This document shows positions 41,619 through 56,800 of a stretch of DNA of 64,000 bases, piece after piece. Position 1 is the first letter of the stretch; each line of letters begins with the position of its first letter. Source of the stretch: Petrosia ficiformis (Eukaryota > Porifera > Demospongiae > Haplosclerida > Petrosiidae); NCBI GenBank assembly GCA_947044365.1, contig OX345647.1, positions 5,566,510 through 5,630,509 on the forward strand, in the 5' to 3' direction. A model generated the notes under the pieces. The model made no database searches and was not told the DNA's origin. It worked only from the letters and a program-made list of their open reading frames with translations. Made by a program: the position numbers and the translations under genes.

Positions 41619-41891
41619 GTTCTCTCCCTCCAAATTAGGCGCCTAAAAAAAATGGGGTCACGTGATTTACACGTGTAGACAAATGCAGGCGTATCCCCTT
41701 TTATTTTTGTGTGCGTATACAAGTGATGGCTGCTTTCTAAAAGGTCAATAGGATATCCTCTTTGTAGTACAAAAGAGGTTTTATGCTTTATTAGTCTTTT
41801 AAGGCATAGTAGGGCTTATTTAGTGGTACTACTCCAGAACTTTCTCATTGCATTTTTGCTGCAATTATTTGGGGGAGATCTTCAATCCAAG
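41619..41891. promoter_or_regulatory. Divergent ORC1/MAST promoter region
   Basis: 273 bp between opposite start codons. It contains two CACGTG palindromes 11 bp apart (41659-41664 and 41670-41675), about 45 bp upstream of the ORC1 ATG, and a T-rich stretch. No TATA box is evident. Confidence 0.6.
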
Positions 41892-44800
41892 ATGGCGAAC
41901 ACAGGTGGTCTTCCAGAGATCATGGTCAGCTCTGATGATGAAGAAGAAGAAGAGGTTGAGGTCAGTTCTGGTTGGTATGTAAGGTTTCTTCCTCAATTCA
42001 TTAACAAATACCACAATTAAATCATCCCTCGCATTTCCTAGTATATATAATTATATATACTCGTATATAATATTGTATAAGTTCTAATGGTCCTGTTCTT
42101 TTAAATTTGGATTGCATTTGTTTGAGATCTACAACTAGTAAAAATTACTCCATACTATTTATTGGTGAGTAATTCTGTGGTATGTACATATAGGAATTCT
42201 ATTGAACACTTGGTATGCCCCTAATATTTAATCTAATTTGTGTAAGGTTAGAGTTATTTTTGAGTCATTGTTATCAACTTCCCTGGTTACTCTGTGGTAG
42301 TATGTTGCTGTATCAAGTCTAGCTGGTTTGTGTGTGTATTTCTTTAATAAATAAAAATGGAGACATGGTATGAGGTGAGACAGACAGATATATATAGATA
42401 GATAGATTATTGATAGACAGTTGCATGTTAGTTGGTAATAGCTACTGTGTTGGCTAACTAATTACAAGTGAATGGTATTGTTTGTCTATTTAAGAATCAG
42501 TTTTTCATAGACACTAGTCTATCTGTTTCCTGTGTTTCTGGGATAAAGTTGCTGTTTTTAAAGTATATATATATATATATATAATTATTATCCATATGTA
42601 TATTGAATATACATGCATGTATATACAATAGTATACATGCATGTATATTGGATACACAGTAATGTTATTATACTTGTCTGTTCAAACTAACTGATTTTAC
42701 CCAATTAGTGTTGTGTATGTAACTCTGAATATTGAACATTTTATTTCACTAAGATGAGTGTCTCCAGTAAACAGCTCTTATTTACCTACTTAATCTAGCA
42801 ACACCTTGTTGGAACAGCATTATTAGAATTACATGTTATATTACAAGGTATGAACTTGTTTATGCTAAACTAACTATCAAACTTTTGTACTTGTGATTAG
42901 CCTCTGTATCCATTTCTTTTAGTGTGTTACTATTTTTAGAAATATCATAACATCTTTCTTTCTGATAATTATCTTGTGTTTATTTTGTACATAAAAAAAC
43001 ATCAAATATGAGATGCACTTAACAACAAACATGTTGTTATTATGATTGGCCTTCTTTAAGTGTAAGATACAAGATTTGATTGTTAATCTAAGATAAGGTC
43101 AATATATTTCATTATCTGAGAGTGAGCTAGATCAGCTAGTTATAGTTAACACACAGTGGAATCCCTCTAATCTGGATACTGTTGGGGCAAATATGAGTGT
43201 AATGATTACAGGGGTTTCCTCATTTCAGGGTGTCCTCATTAGACGGGTTTCACTGTGCATTTATATGAGGAAGGCAACTGGTTGTGTCAACTGGTATTTA
43301 GAAGTTTATTCACGTACATAGTCATGACGAATAATGGATACTTACATTCTATAAAATTGTTATAGAAATTAAAAGATTTGATTACCAGTACACGAGTTGT
43401 CTGACGTTTTTGGTGGGTGGGGGTTGAGTGTGGAGGTTTGAAGTTATAAATGTAATTATTATATTTTTAATAATAAATTGTTGTTTAGAACACAAGTTTG
43501 CAAGTTGTTTTATCATAGCCAAATTCTGAACACAACTACATAATATATTGTGATACTACAATTTATAAATGGAGGAGTTTAACTAACATTTTGTTAACAA
43601 CTAGTCATTCATGCAAACAATAATAATTCTGACACTCCTCTGTGTAATGAGATGTATTAGATACCTTAGGAGTTGAATGATGCGTTGATTGTGGTGAGGT
43701 TGCCTTCAACAACTAGTTTGCTGTGTTGATACAGAACGAGGCTCTGTGACTCTGTGTGATATAATATAGTATTGTAATGTGTTAAGTGTGTGAGGTTGCC
43801 TTCTATATCTTCAACAAATGAATCTGGTTTATGAACTATCTTGATGCTGTGATGTATATATCTATATTATATATGTGTATATTGTGTTGTACTAAGAGGC
43901 TGAAATTACCTTGTTGTATATATTTAGCAGAAGACAAAATATATATCTCATTACAGAATAAAGCTACTAGTCACAACACAGCACTTAGTAGATTTAATAG
44001 CGTGATCAAGTAATTTATACACCACATGTACATGTACATGTGATTTGCTAGTAAAGTTTACTGTATTCTTTGTGTACGCGTGTAGCATTACTGGTACTAA
44101 TTTATCATAAACATGTTTACATCATAGTTAATATGTATTCATTAGTGTTACTTGTTATGTCATTTTACATATTACCAACCATACATGTGTCCTGTTTACA
44201 ATCAGAGGCCCATAGACTAGCCTTATGTAATTCCTCACATAGAATTTAGACATTATTTCTGCATCACATGATATATAGTTAGCCAATATACTAACATACA
44301 CACATGTATACATACAGAATCTCTGTAGGTGGCCTTTTAATTTAATATCCATGTTATGGAATGTTATGTATGCACTATGTTTGGTTCATTGGACTAATGA
44401 TTTTGTTTAACGCATCATTTAATAAATATTCATAACTTCTTGTTCAAGTGACACCTTCATATATTAATATTCATGAATATAATTCTCAAAGCTGTGTGGT
44501 CTCATATCTCAGACTTGACCTAGCAGGATGGCAAGTCTTGTATCCATTCTGTTGTTTAACTATAACTAAAAATCATTTCATAAGGTCTTTAACGAAGTAG
44601 TCAGTTAACTAAAACTAAATCTTGTTTATGAAGCTTATAGTGAAATCATCCATGTAACCTTTAATTGTACCCAAAGCTAGACATACTATGCAGTTAATTG
44701 TCATGTTAAAACAACATTATAGTATGTATTATCCAGTCACACGAGTAATTAGATGATGGTATATACTGTGTTTTGGGAAGCCATAGTTTATAATCAGATT

Positions 44801-47800
44801 CAGTTAAAGTTGTTTACCAGTCGTTTAGCCTTACAACAGTTGTGGTTTAATTAATTGGCTCCTGCTAGCATCATGTGCTAGCATCATGTGCATATACTAT
44901 ATGTATATGTATATGTATACTACACATGAGGCAACCATTTAGTGAAGTGCTTGAAGCAGCACTTGGTTTAAGCACAAGTACATGCTTCAATGTACTAGTC
45001 AGTGCTCTATCCACACTGATAGGGACTGATTGGGACTGGTTGGGAATAACCACCTCTCAGATGAATTAACCACCTCTCTGATAATATGTATATAGGCTAT
45101 TGAGACAGAATTAAGTATATACTGGATAAACAGCAAATTAGCCATCACTCTTAATATCCTGCTCTTAATCACTAATTCAAACACTTTGAAACATAACACT
45201 TTTTGTCTTTTTAGATAAACAATTCTTTCAAACCAAAAAGTCAATTTTTATAGTTACATGTACATGTATATTGTAAGTTGTGTCCACAAATCTGCACCTT
45301 TCTGTCTACCTGTTATTGAAGATCCTCTCTGCAGGAGAAGTGTACAAATGACTTGCAGCCTGTCTACTTACAAAGTGCTACAAAGCTTTTATATAGTCTT
45401 TAAGTACAAATGTTTGTGAAAGATATATACTCCAGACATCTCCAGTACAAGTACTCAAGTGCTTGCGTGTCTGCATGGTCACATGTACACCTCATCACGA
45501 GATACTAACTACCCGGGATATTTAGAGTGGTGGTTGGATTCTAACTTGCATTTAGTACTGTTTACCTAGTATATACTTAATACTATCACAAGAGCCTCTC
45601 ATAGTGTATGTATTATCTGAGAGGTGGTTAATTCATGCTTATTCCCAACCAGTGTGGGCAGAAGACCAGTGTGGGCAGAACACCATTAGTTAAACTGTCT
45701 ACTAAATATACACACTGTATGTTGTTATATTATTAACACTTATAATTATAATATATTACATGATATATGTAAATTTAATTTTAACACTTACTAAAGTAAC
45801 CATGTTGTAAACAGCTGGTGTATGGAACCACAAATAATAACTGAGGTATGGTGGTTTTTCTTCTTAATCTAATCTTGGTTACTAAATTATGATATACACA
45901 CCATCAACAGATAACTTGTTGTAATTGTGATAAACACAACACATAGTATGTTATATATACTGTTTACAGAAAGACTAGATAGTGGTTTGAGGCTAATGTG
46001 TTAAGGTTTGTGGTATATATACACTCAGCTTCTAGTAGCTGAAGCACAAGATACACACACACACACACACACATATATACATGTATATATATATATATAT
46101 ATATACATGTATATATATATATATATATACATGTATGTATTTTTAGTGTTGTGTTAGTTAACTATAACTAAATTACAACTTACAAGTCTATTGTAATAAC
46201 TATAACTAACTAAAATGAAAATTGGCCAATAATGTGTACTTTTAGTTAGTTAACTAAAACCCTTTTAGTAAACCTCATACTTCCTCTCATTGGCTTTTAG
46301 TGATTGTACTTTTAAAATAATTTTTGTAATATAATTTCATTTACTATAGCATTGGTTTACTTCATGCTGATCTATAGCTGAAAACTCATGCTTGCGTTTT
46401 TCTCTGTGCTACGTCCATTAACCAGGCCAACTTCCTTAACTACTTACATACATATATACGATGTACACATGTATGTGAGTTGGCCATTATGTAATTACAA
46501 ATAGATTAGTTATGTAATCAGGGGTGACCCAGGCCATAGAAAAACATGTATTTCATATGATCTTATGTTACAATCATTACATTTGGTTATGTAAAGTTTG
46601 TTCCCAACGTTGACTATTGATGTGTCATCCAGGAAGTTGAGTTGCTATTTCCAAAACTGCTAAACCACAAGAGGAAATGACTTATTTATAAAGTCTTTGT
46701 ACTTCATAATGATCTCAAAATGATAATGAGATACATGTATGTACTATAGTATATCATAAGGTTAATACATGATTATACTGTAACTCAATAACTTATATGT
46801 ACTATAGTGTATAGTTTAATGTCATAAGGTTAATACATGATTATACTATAACTCAATAACTTATATGTACTATAGTGTATAGTTTAATGTCATAAGGTTA
46901 ATACATGATTATACTGTAACTCAATAACTTATATGTACTATAGTGTATAGTTTAATATCATAAGGTTAATACATGATTATACTGTAACTCAATAACTTAT
47001 ATGTACTATAGTGTATAGTTTAATGTCATAAGGTTAATACATGATTATACTATAACTCAATAACTTATATGTACTATAGTGAGTAGTTTAATATCATAAG
47101 GTTAATAGTGAACTTAATACATGATTATACTGTAACTCAATAACTTATATGTACTATAGTGTATAGTGTGATGTCATAAGGTTAATACATGATTATACTG
47201 TAACTCAATAACTTATATGTACTATAGTGTGTAGTTTAATATCATAAGGTTAATACATGATTATACTGTAACTCAATAACTTATATGTACTATAGTGTAT
47301 AGTTTAATGTCATAAGGTTAATACATGATTATACTATAACTCAATAACTTATATGTACTATAGTGTGTAGTTTAATATCATAAGGTTAATACATGATTAT
47401 ACTGTAACTCAATAACTTATATGTACTATAGTGTATAGTTTAATGTCATAAGGTTAATACATGATTATACTATAACTCAATAACTTATATGTACTATAGT
47501 GAGTAGTTTAATATCATAAGGTTAATACATGATTATACTGTAACTCAATAACTTATATGTACTATAGTGTATAGTGTGATGTCATAAGGTTAATACATGA
47601 TTATACTGTAACTCAATAACTTATATGTACTATAGTGTGTAGTTTAATATCATAAGGTTAATACATGATTATACTGTAACTCAATAACTTATATATACTA
47701 TAGTGTATAGTTTAATGTCATAAGGTTAATACATGATTATACTATAACTCAATAACTTATATGTACTATAGTGTGTAGTTTAATATCATAAGGTTAATAC

Positions 47801-50800
47801 ATGATTATACTGTAACTCAATAACTTATATGTACTATAGTGTATAGTGTGATGTCATAAGGTTAATACATGATTATACTGTAACTCAATAACTTATATGT
47901 ACTATAGCGTGTAGTTTAATATCATAAGGTTAATACATGATTATACTGTAACTCAATAACTTATATATACTATAGTGTATAGTTTAATGTCATAAGGTTA
48001 ATACATGATTATACTATAACTCAATAACTTATATGTACTATAGTGTGTAGTTTAATATCATAAGGTTAATACATGATTATACTGTAACTCAATAACTTAT
48101 ATATACTATAGTGTATAGTTAATGTCATAAGGTTAATACATGATTATACTGTAACTCAATAACTTATATGTACTATAGTGTGTAGTTTAATATCATAAGG
48201 TTAATACATGATTATACTGTAACTCAATAACTTATATATACTATAGTGTATAGTTTAATGTCATAAGGTTAATACATGATTATACTGTAACTCAATAATG
48301 AAGCAATGGATTGAAATTTGATATGTGCTAAAAAGAACTGGAAAGATAATTATATAGCATTCAGTTATGAACATTCTTTTGAAATCAAGATGACTTTTAA
48401 ATTTTCCCGCTCTACCATTACACTGATATCATCACAATGTTTTCTATAAACAAGGATATATACACCAAACATTATCAATATACATGTTTATTATTATTTA
48501 TTCCTATATCCTGTTTGTCTTTGGAACTTAAATAATTCCTAACTTGACTTTTATGATTTGAAGTTAAACAAACAATTATATTTGGAGATTTGCTGGTTTG
48601 CCATCTTACACAATAAGCTGATGAAATTTGATATCTAAGAAACGTTATGATAGCTCTTCCTGGATACCAAATATCGTATCAGTCATCTTCCATTATAACT
48701 TCTAATACAGGAAAATAAGAAATTGGTTTTTGTTCATGATCACAGATACACACATATAAAACATGAGCTGACATTGTATTGTATACAGGAGTGTAAAAAT
48801 ATTAATTTAAATACCAGACGTTTTGACCTATTTTCACCACTCTTGTCCTGCTCTTCATATACTTTGTACAGTTTAGTTCCAGACATTCTTTATTTGATAA
48901 TGTACTGCATGACTGGGTGTATTGCATGTACATCAAACTATGTACATAGTTAGTTGATAATGTACTGCATGACTGGCTGTTTCCACACCATTAGTTATAT
49001 ATCACATGTACATTTAACTATGTACATAGTTAGTTGATAATGTACTGCATGACTGGCTGTTTCCACATTACTAAATATTACATGTACATGTATATTAGAC
49101 TATACACATAGTTTACTTATCTCCCTATCTTTTTATACACAGTATGATGACGACCTGAATAAAACCCTTCCTTCAAACTTCAAATTCCGTCATCATCATT
49201 CTAATTCAAATATGTTAAGTCCCACTCAGAGTTACAATCCCCCTGGCTCTCATGCACCAGGATCTCCTCGTACAGCTGCTGGTTTAAAGAGAGGGAAACC
49301 GGTATCAGCATCACAGAAACCTAATATTACTAAATATCAACAAATGGGTAAAAGTGACCCAAACTTCTCTCAACAAGAGGTTAGTTGACGACATGTACAC
49401 ATACATGTACATGTACATGTATATACACATGCACAGTGATATATACATAGTGACACATACATAAATGTACATGTACATATATAGTGGAACCCCTCTATTT
49501 TGGACACCCTTTGGACAAATATAAGTGTCCTAATTACAGGGGTGTCCTCATTTCAGGGGTGAATTTATATTAGGCACAGTTTGGGACGTTTGTAAGTGTC
49601 CTTAATATAGGGGTGTCCTCATTTCAGAGTGTCCTCAATAAAGGGGTTCCACTGTAGTCATATACTGGTACACAGTTACTCACATAATGTGGCATACACA
49701 CACAAACAAATTTATTTTCATTTTTCTCATTTTTGTATCGTTTTAGAACTACATATAAGTAACATAAATATATTTATGTAATTGGTGATTAAAAAATTAT
49801 GACATATATGTATGTATTTACATGTATGTACATACATTATAATTCCAAATGCCTACCCACACACATATATGTACATGTATATATAATAATAATGTATATT
49901 TACATGTATGTACATGTACATGTAATTATAATACTTGATATGATTATAATTCTGAAGTCTACCCACACATATATATTATTAATTACATGTATGTATGTAC
50001 ATGTACATACATATACATACGTACATATACATGTATGTACATGTACATACACGTACATACATGTACATTATAAATGTTTTAGGTGATATATGACCAGGCT
50101 TAAATTACGCACTAAGTAAATTAATTATACACATTGCACTTTCAACAAGTCATTGATCATGTGATCAGTGATGAGTGATCACAAATTCGTCATGTGACTG
50201 GTAATGAGTCATAATGTGACTAGTGATCATGTGACGTCATTGTAATGGTCTCATGTGACTTAATCATGTGACTTGTAATGGATAATTGTGTGACTATCAA
50301 CTATTTATCATGTGACTTATAATAAGCTGCTGTAGAACCTATACATATACACATGTATACATTAGTAATTTTTGTTAATTATTCATGAGGTGCTTCCTAA
50401 GTCAATTAGTTCATCACATTATTATTTGTTTGTTTTTGTTTTTCCGTAAATTAAAATTCCACATACCAAACTTGTGATTAATAAACTGTTTTTTGTTGTT
50501 TTATGTTCATTAATTATTCATGAGGTGCTTCCTAAGTCAATTAGTTTATTTGTTTGTTTTTGTTTTTCTGTTACAAATATTTTAATTTAAATTCCACATA
50601 CCAAACTTGTGAGTAATAAACTATTTTTTGTTATTTATTTGTTATAGGCCATGATATATAGTCCTGAAGACTCTTTTGAAGATCCTCAAGAAACTGAACT
50701 ATCGAACGCACTAAGAACTCTACGGTAACTTTCACATATGTCGAGATCTCTCTGTCCATCTGTCGACATCTATCTATTCTATTTCACTCACAGGTTGCCG

Positions 50801-53800
50801 ACTAGAACTCAAAGTCTAAACCAACCTAAATCTCCTCATTCTCCTCGATTGTCTTCTCCCTCTCCTTGTAAGTATTTCTATCTATCTCTCTATTTCATAC
50901 ATATATCGTTCATCCTATTTAGGCGGTAGTCCTCGTACCTGGTCCCCTTCAGTTAGTAATTTTGAAAGATTTTCACATGGAAGGAGGTATGACATACATG
51001 TACACAGTGGTGTGGAAATATTGAGCTGGCTGCAGGACATGTACATGTACACTCTTGTCCTGCTCCCCATATACTTTGTATACAGTTTAGTTTCAATATA
51101 CCAGACATTCACTCTGTAGATTTATCAGACAATGTCCTGTATGAATAGTTGTGATTACATGTACAAGTTCATATCCAACACACCTCTCAAACCCAAACTG
51201 CATGTGATTTACAGTTAACCTTGATTGATTAGTTTAGAGTTCAGGGTTCGGGATTCAGGATTCAGGGTTTGGGATTCTGGACAGGGTTCAGGATTCATGG
51301 TTCAGGATTCAGGACAGGGTTCAGAATTCATGGTTCAGGATTCAGGAAAGGGTTCAGGATTCATGGTTCAGGATTCAGGACAGGGTTCAGGAATCATGGT
51401 TCAGGATTCTGGACAGGGTTCAGAATTCAGGATTCAGGAAAGGGTTCAGGTTGTGTTTCGTGTGAGAGCCAGCTGCATGAGTTAAATGTAAATTGAGTCA
51501 TAACGTACACAATGATTGTTTGTTTGTCTGTCCAGATCTGAAATGAGAAGATGGTCTCTTGTTTCTCAGTCGTCAGGTTATACAACATGTACTACTGACT
51601 CTCCAACCTCTCTCTCCGTAAGTTAAATAGAAACAATATAACACTTACATCATTTACATGTACCTTCCAATATCATTTTAGTCTTATCCTTCACAAGAAC
51701 ATATCCATCAAGACCCTCTTGTTCATAGTCAGGTATGTAATATATGTACATGTACATATTCATGTTATGTACAAGTATATATACATGTATATGTACATGT
51801 ATATGTACATGTTCATGTATATATATATATATATATATACAGGTACGTACATGTTTATACTCAAGTATATTATATACATGTAGTATTGCATACCATATCG
51901 TAATATACGTGTATATATACATGTATATACATGTATATATATATACATGTATATACTTGTATATATATATATATACATGTATGTACATACTCAGGTAGAG
52001 TTATAGTTGTAAGTATTTTTGCCTCTGGTGTTAACATGTTCTTATAGTAACTCTGATAACTTTTGTGTAAACTGTGCAATGCCTGAGGTTACTATGACAA
52101 CTAGTATAGTATGTTGTTGACAGTTAATTGTTGAGTAATTGCCTATTAATACATACACATGTATGTACATGTACATGTTATCATGTATTTATATACTCTC
52201 ATGTATGTACATGTACATGTAATCATGTAGTTATATAATCACAAATGTACATGTACATGTACATATATGTGTACATGTACATGTAATACATGTATATCTT
52301 ACCACATGTACACAAAAATCAATGAATAAATACTTGATTGTAAACACTCACTATTTGGCCACTAAGTACAGTAAGCTAACCAAGTTTGGTAAGTGAAGAT
52401 TAATAATAGCTCTTCGTGGAGACCAAGTTTAGTAAGTGAAGATTAATAATAGCTCTTCGTGGAGACCAAGTTTAGTAAGTGAAGATTAATAATAGCTCTT
52501 CGTGGAGACCACATTTCATTGGCTTCCTGTACAAAATGGCTGAATACTGAGTCTTTAAATTTAAGTGATAGTTAAAATTGTTATGCAACTCCTTTTCAGC
52601 TGATAACGTAACTTCCACATAGTTATGTATAATTATATTATGGAATTATGTACAGCTGGTGTTGTTTTACGATTCACTGATTTTGATTAAATATCTGCAC
52701 ATTCCTAGAGCATGAAATTATGTCTAAGTTTCCATATTTGTCTGTTACCATAGTTACCGACCACACCCACTGCAGAAGATTTTGATAAATTATCTAGACA
52801 TTTCAGAAGTGATAGTAGTGGTAGTAGTATTGTAATAGATGAAGACCGGACCCCACATATACAGTATAGGAATCGGACTAGGAGTCTCAGGTAGAATCAG
52901 AATGAGTTCATAAATAGTGTATATACATACATATATAAATTTTACAGTCCAGAGAGATCCCCTCGCGAGAGTCTTCTTGATCTAGATGATACTCATGTTA
53001 TATTTCGGTCAAAGTTTCCACAAGCGAAATCAGAGATGGAAACTCAATTGACGTCTTTTCTAACAGAATTTTGTGAAACAGATCAGCAATATTCAGACTC
53101 AAATGTGAACTTTGGACGTCACCAGATTCTGGACTTTACAAAAGAGCTTTTAGATAAGTCTCAACAAAATCGTCTCTCAAGAGATGTGTTTTATATTTTC
53201 TCGGAGAATGTTTCTCATGCAGTTTCTGAGGTATGTTCATGTTTGTTATCCATCTATCTATCTATCTATCTACAATGTATCTATCAAGCAATCGATCCAT
53301 CCATCCATCCACCATCTATTCATCCATCCATCCATCCATCCATCCATCTATTCATCCATCCATCCATCAATCCATCCATCCATCCATCCATCCATCCATC
53401 CATTCATCCATCCATCCATCCATACATCCATCCATCCATCCATCCATCCATTCATCCATCCATCCATCCATCCATTCATCTATTTCTATCATCCTCCTCC
53501 TCTCTGGAACCTATTATTGAAAATCACTTAATTTTGAGATCTCATTAATTAAATTAAACTTCCATTCTTTCCGTACATATCTACAATTTACCTGTATCTG
53601 TTTTTACGACCATAGGTTCGGGAACGGAATGGGTTTGAGTCTCCAGAACTGCAGCAAGTAGTTCGTAAGCTTTTAGCAATAATATCTAGAGTAGCTCGTC
53701 TTGTGGAGATAATGGAATTTGATCCTACTCCCATGAGCAGTAGTATGTTACAGCTGTCAGGAGATGGGCAGACTGAGGCAATTGAGTTACTTCACAAACT

Positions 53801-56800
53801 CTGGTCTTCTCCCATGCCTTATATTTTAAACAGGTTAAACCAGTCAGTCGAGACTTCAGAAGGTATTACCTTTGTATAATTCAATGTTCAATTGTGTATT
53901 GAATCATTTTTGGTTTTTTAGAGCCTAATACCAAATTTTCTCCTAAGGAGCGTCCAAGTTCTCTTCATCTATCATGTGAAAGTGTTGGATCCCAGGTACA
54001 CACACACACTCACACACACACACATAGATAGATAGATAGACAGACAGGCAGGCAGGCAGAAATCTGACAGTTCATATTCTTCTATTTTAGATACATCCGA
54101 GAAAAGAGGATTTTGATAATATCAAAATCATCAGCAATGGAGCATATGGGTAAGTATTTAATCACCTGACTATCATGTGATTATCATGTGTGATTATCAT
54201 TATATAGAGCGGTTTATCTTGTAAGACACAAACAAACCAGAAAGAGATTTGCCATGAAGAAAGTTAGCAAAAAAAGAATGATAATGAAAAAACAAGTAAG
54301 ATAATTAATTAATAATTAGTTAATATTTAATTAATATTCATTAATATTTAATTAATATTTATTAATAATTAATTTTAATTAGGTTCAACAAGTGTTTACT
54401 GAACGAGATATTTTAACATTTGCGGAAAATCCTTTTGTTGTTGGTCTTTGGTGTACTTTTCAAACCAGAGTGAGTACCATAATATCTAATTATACATGTA
54501 TTATTCAACTTTATTTATTCTATACTAATATTCCTAATTAACTGTAAAAATAAATGTTCTAATTATTCACAAAGAAATTATTTTTTCCAGAATCACTTGT
54601 ATATGGTAATGGAATATGTTGAAGGAGGAGATGTTGCTACTCTGTTGAAAAATATCGGATGTCTTCCTCTTGAGATGGCTAGAACATATTTTGCCGAAAC
54701 TGTCTTAGCTCTTGAGTACATTCATAATTATGGTATAATACACAGAGACCTGAAACCTGACAAGTGAGTATTTGCTTTGTCTCGTGTGCATATATACATA
54801 CACTGATACATGTATTATGGAATTTTGTTCACAACGAATTTAGATATCTATTGTGTTCTGTTGCATCTAATGTATAGGTATATCTTCTTTTATATTCTGT
54901 AGTTTATTAATAACTTCAGAGGGTCATATCAAATTAACTGATTTTGGACTATCAAAGATCGGCTTTGTCAACTGTGAGATTTCTGTCTGTCTGTCTCTTT
55001 GTACTATGCCCCTTTATCATCTATCTATCTATCAATCTATCTATCAATCTATCTATCTGTCTATCTATCTATCTATCTATCTATTTATCTATCTATCTAT
55101 ATATATATATATATATATATATATCTAGATACTGCTCATGTCATTGAAGATGCTTGGAGTTATAAAGATCAACAGTTTATTGATCAAGAGGTTTATGGTA
55201 CACCAGATTATATTGCACCTGAAGTCATCTTAGGACAGCCTTATGGTTGGTTGGACTAATATACCATATATATTCTATTTATACACAAATATGTTTTTTA
55301 GGACAACCGGTTGACTGGTGGTCTATGGGTGTAATATTGTACGAGATGTTAATGGGTGTTACACCATTTAATAGTTGTACTGTACAAGATCTGTTTGATG
55401 AAATCACTAATGGTTAGTGACAGTCATGTGACGATCATGTGACAATATAAAAGTCATGTGACAATAGCACGAAAGTTGTGTAGAGGTCATGTGACAATTG
55501 TTTATCAGATACCATAAATGTTATTTTCTATAATATTAATCATGTGATCATCGTGTGACTTCTTTCATACAGAAAACCTTCAAATTGATTTTCCAGTTGA
55601 AGAGGATGAAGATGAAATACCAGAAGATGCTCAGCATCTTATTCGCGAATTTCTTTGTCATAATCCTGTATATCGTCTTGGTTCTTCCAGTCGAGGGGGC
55701 GTGGCAGGAGTAAAGGGACACGCCTTCTTTGATCTAGACTGGAGAAATCTCTTAAGACAGAAAGCGGAGTTTATTCCTCAGCTACAAGGAGATGAAGATA
55801 CTAGTTATTTTGATGGTTAGTATATGTGTATAACTCTATATACAATGTAATTAATGTACATGTATATTAATTATAATTATGTATTTTGTTGGTACGTGTA
55901 TATGTACATATACATGTACATATACATACAACACATGTATATGTACAACAGTACATATACATGTATGTATGTACATGTGTATGTACAACATGTACATATA
56001 CATGTACATACATGTATGAGCACAAAATGTACATATACAATTATACATGTACATACATGTATATGTACATGTATGTACATGTATATGTACATGTTGTACA
56101 TATACATGTATGTACATGTTGTACATATACATGTATGTACATGTATATGTACATGTTGTACTCATACATGTATGTACATGTATATATACATGTACATACA
56201 TGTATTTTTAAGGAGTATGATTAAAATAATTTATTTTTTAACTCCAGTCACACTTGTATCTATTGATGTGTTTGTTTCTATTTATAGCACGTTCGGAACG
56301 ATATAGTCATGATTTTATTAGCGATGAAGAAGATGGTGGTGGTGATGTGGAACAACCTTTTGAAAATTTTAACACAATAGCTCCTAGAATGTCATCATAC
56401 TTGGATGAGAAATTTAGGTATTTAAAATGATAGAATGGAACCTGTTATATACTGTGAACTTTGACCTTTGGAATGTAAACCCATAATGACATTGAACCAT
56501 TACAGGATGTTGTAAAAGGAACTATCATCCATATGAAGAGGTGGAGTATTAAGATTTTAACCCCTTCCAGGAATGGGGAGTGTTTCCCCTATAATCAAGT
56601 GGCCTCGATTTTTAGGGTCAAGTCCACATATGGGTACATGTACATGTATATACAATGGGTTTGTTTCTAAAACAGAGAACTAGATATTCAATATTATTTT
56701 ATTTATTATAATTAGATATATATATATATATTATTAGAATACCATTAACTGATCCAGTGGCTAGTAGACCGGATAGTGGGATAGTTGATGTGGAACCTGA

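Noticed and set aside
41823..41891. Upstream in-frame start for MAST at 41823
   Set aside because: A frame beginning MVLLQNFLIAFLLQ is open, but it reads through in a frame where the acidic N-terminus follows only by chance; the ATG at 41892 has better context and a typical acidic start. Not fully excluded.
44875..45244. Overlapping short frames around 44.9-45.2 kb
   Set aside because: They coincide with a family H repeat and a TATATG-rich hairpin and have no protein similarity I can recognise.
51225..51496. Possible coding region with [12 protein letters not shown] repeats
   Set aside because: It is a TTCAGGA minisatellite inside MAST intron 5; exons on both sides join in phase without it.
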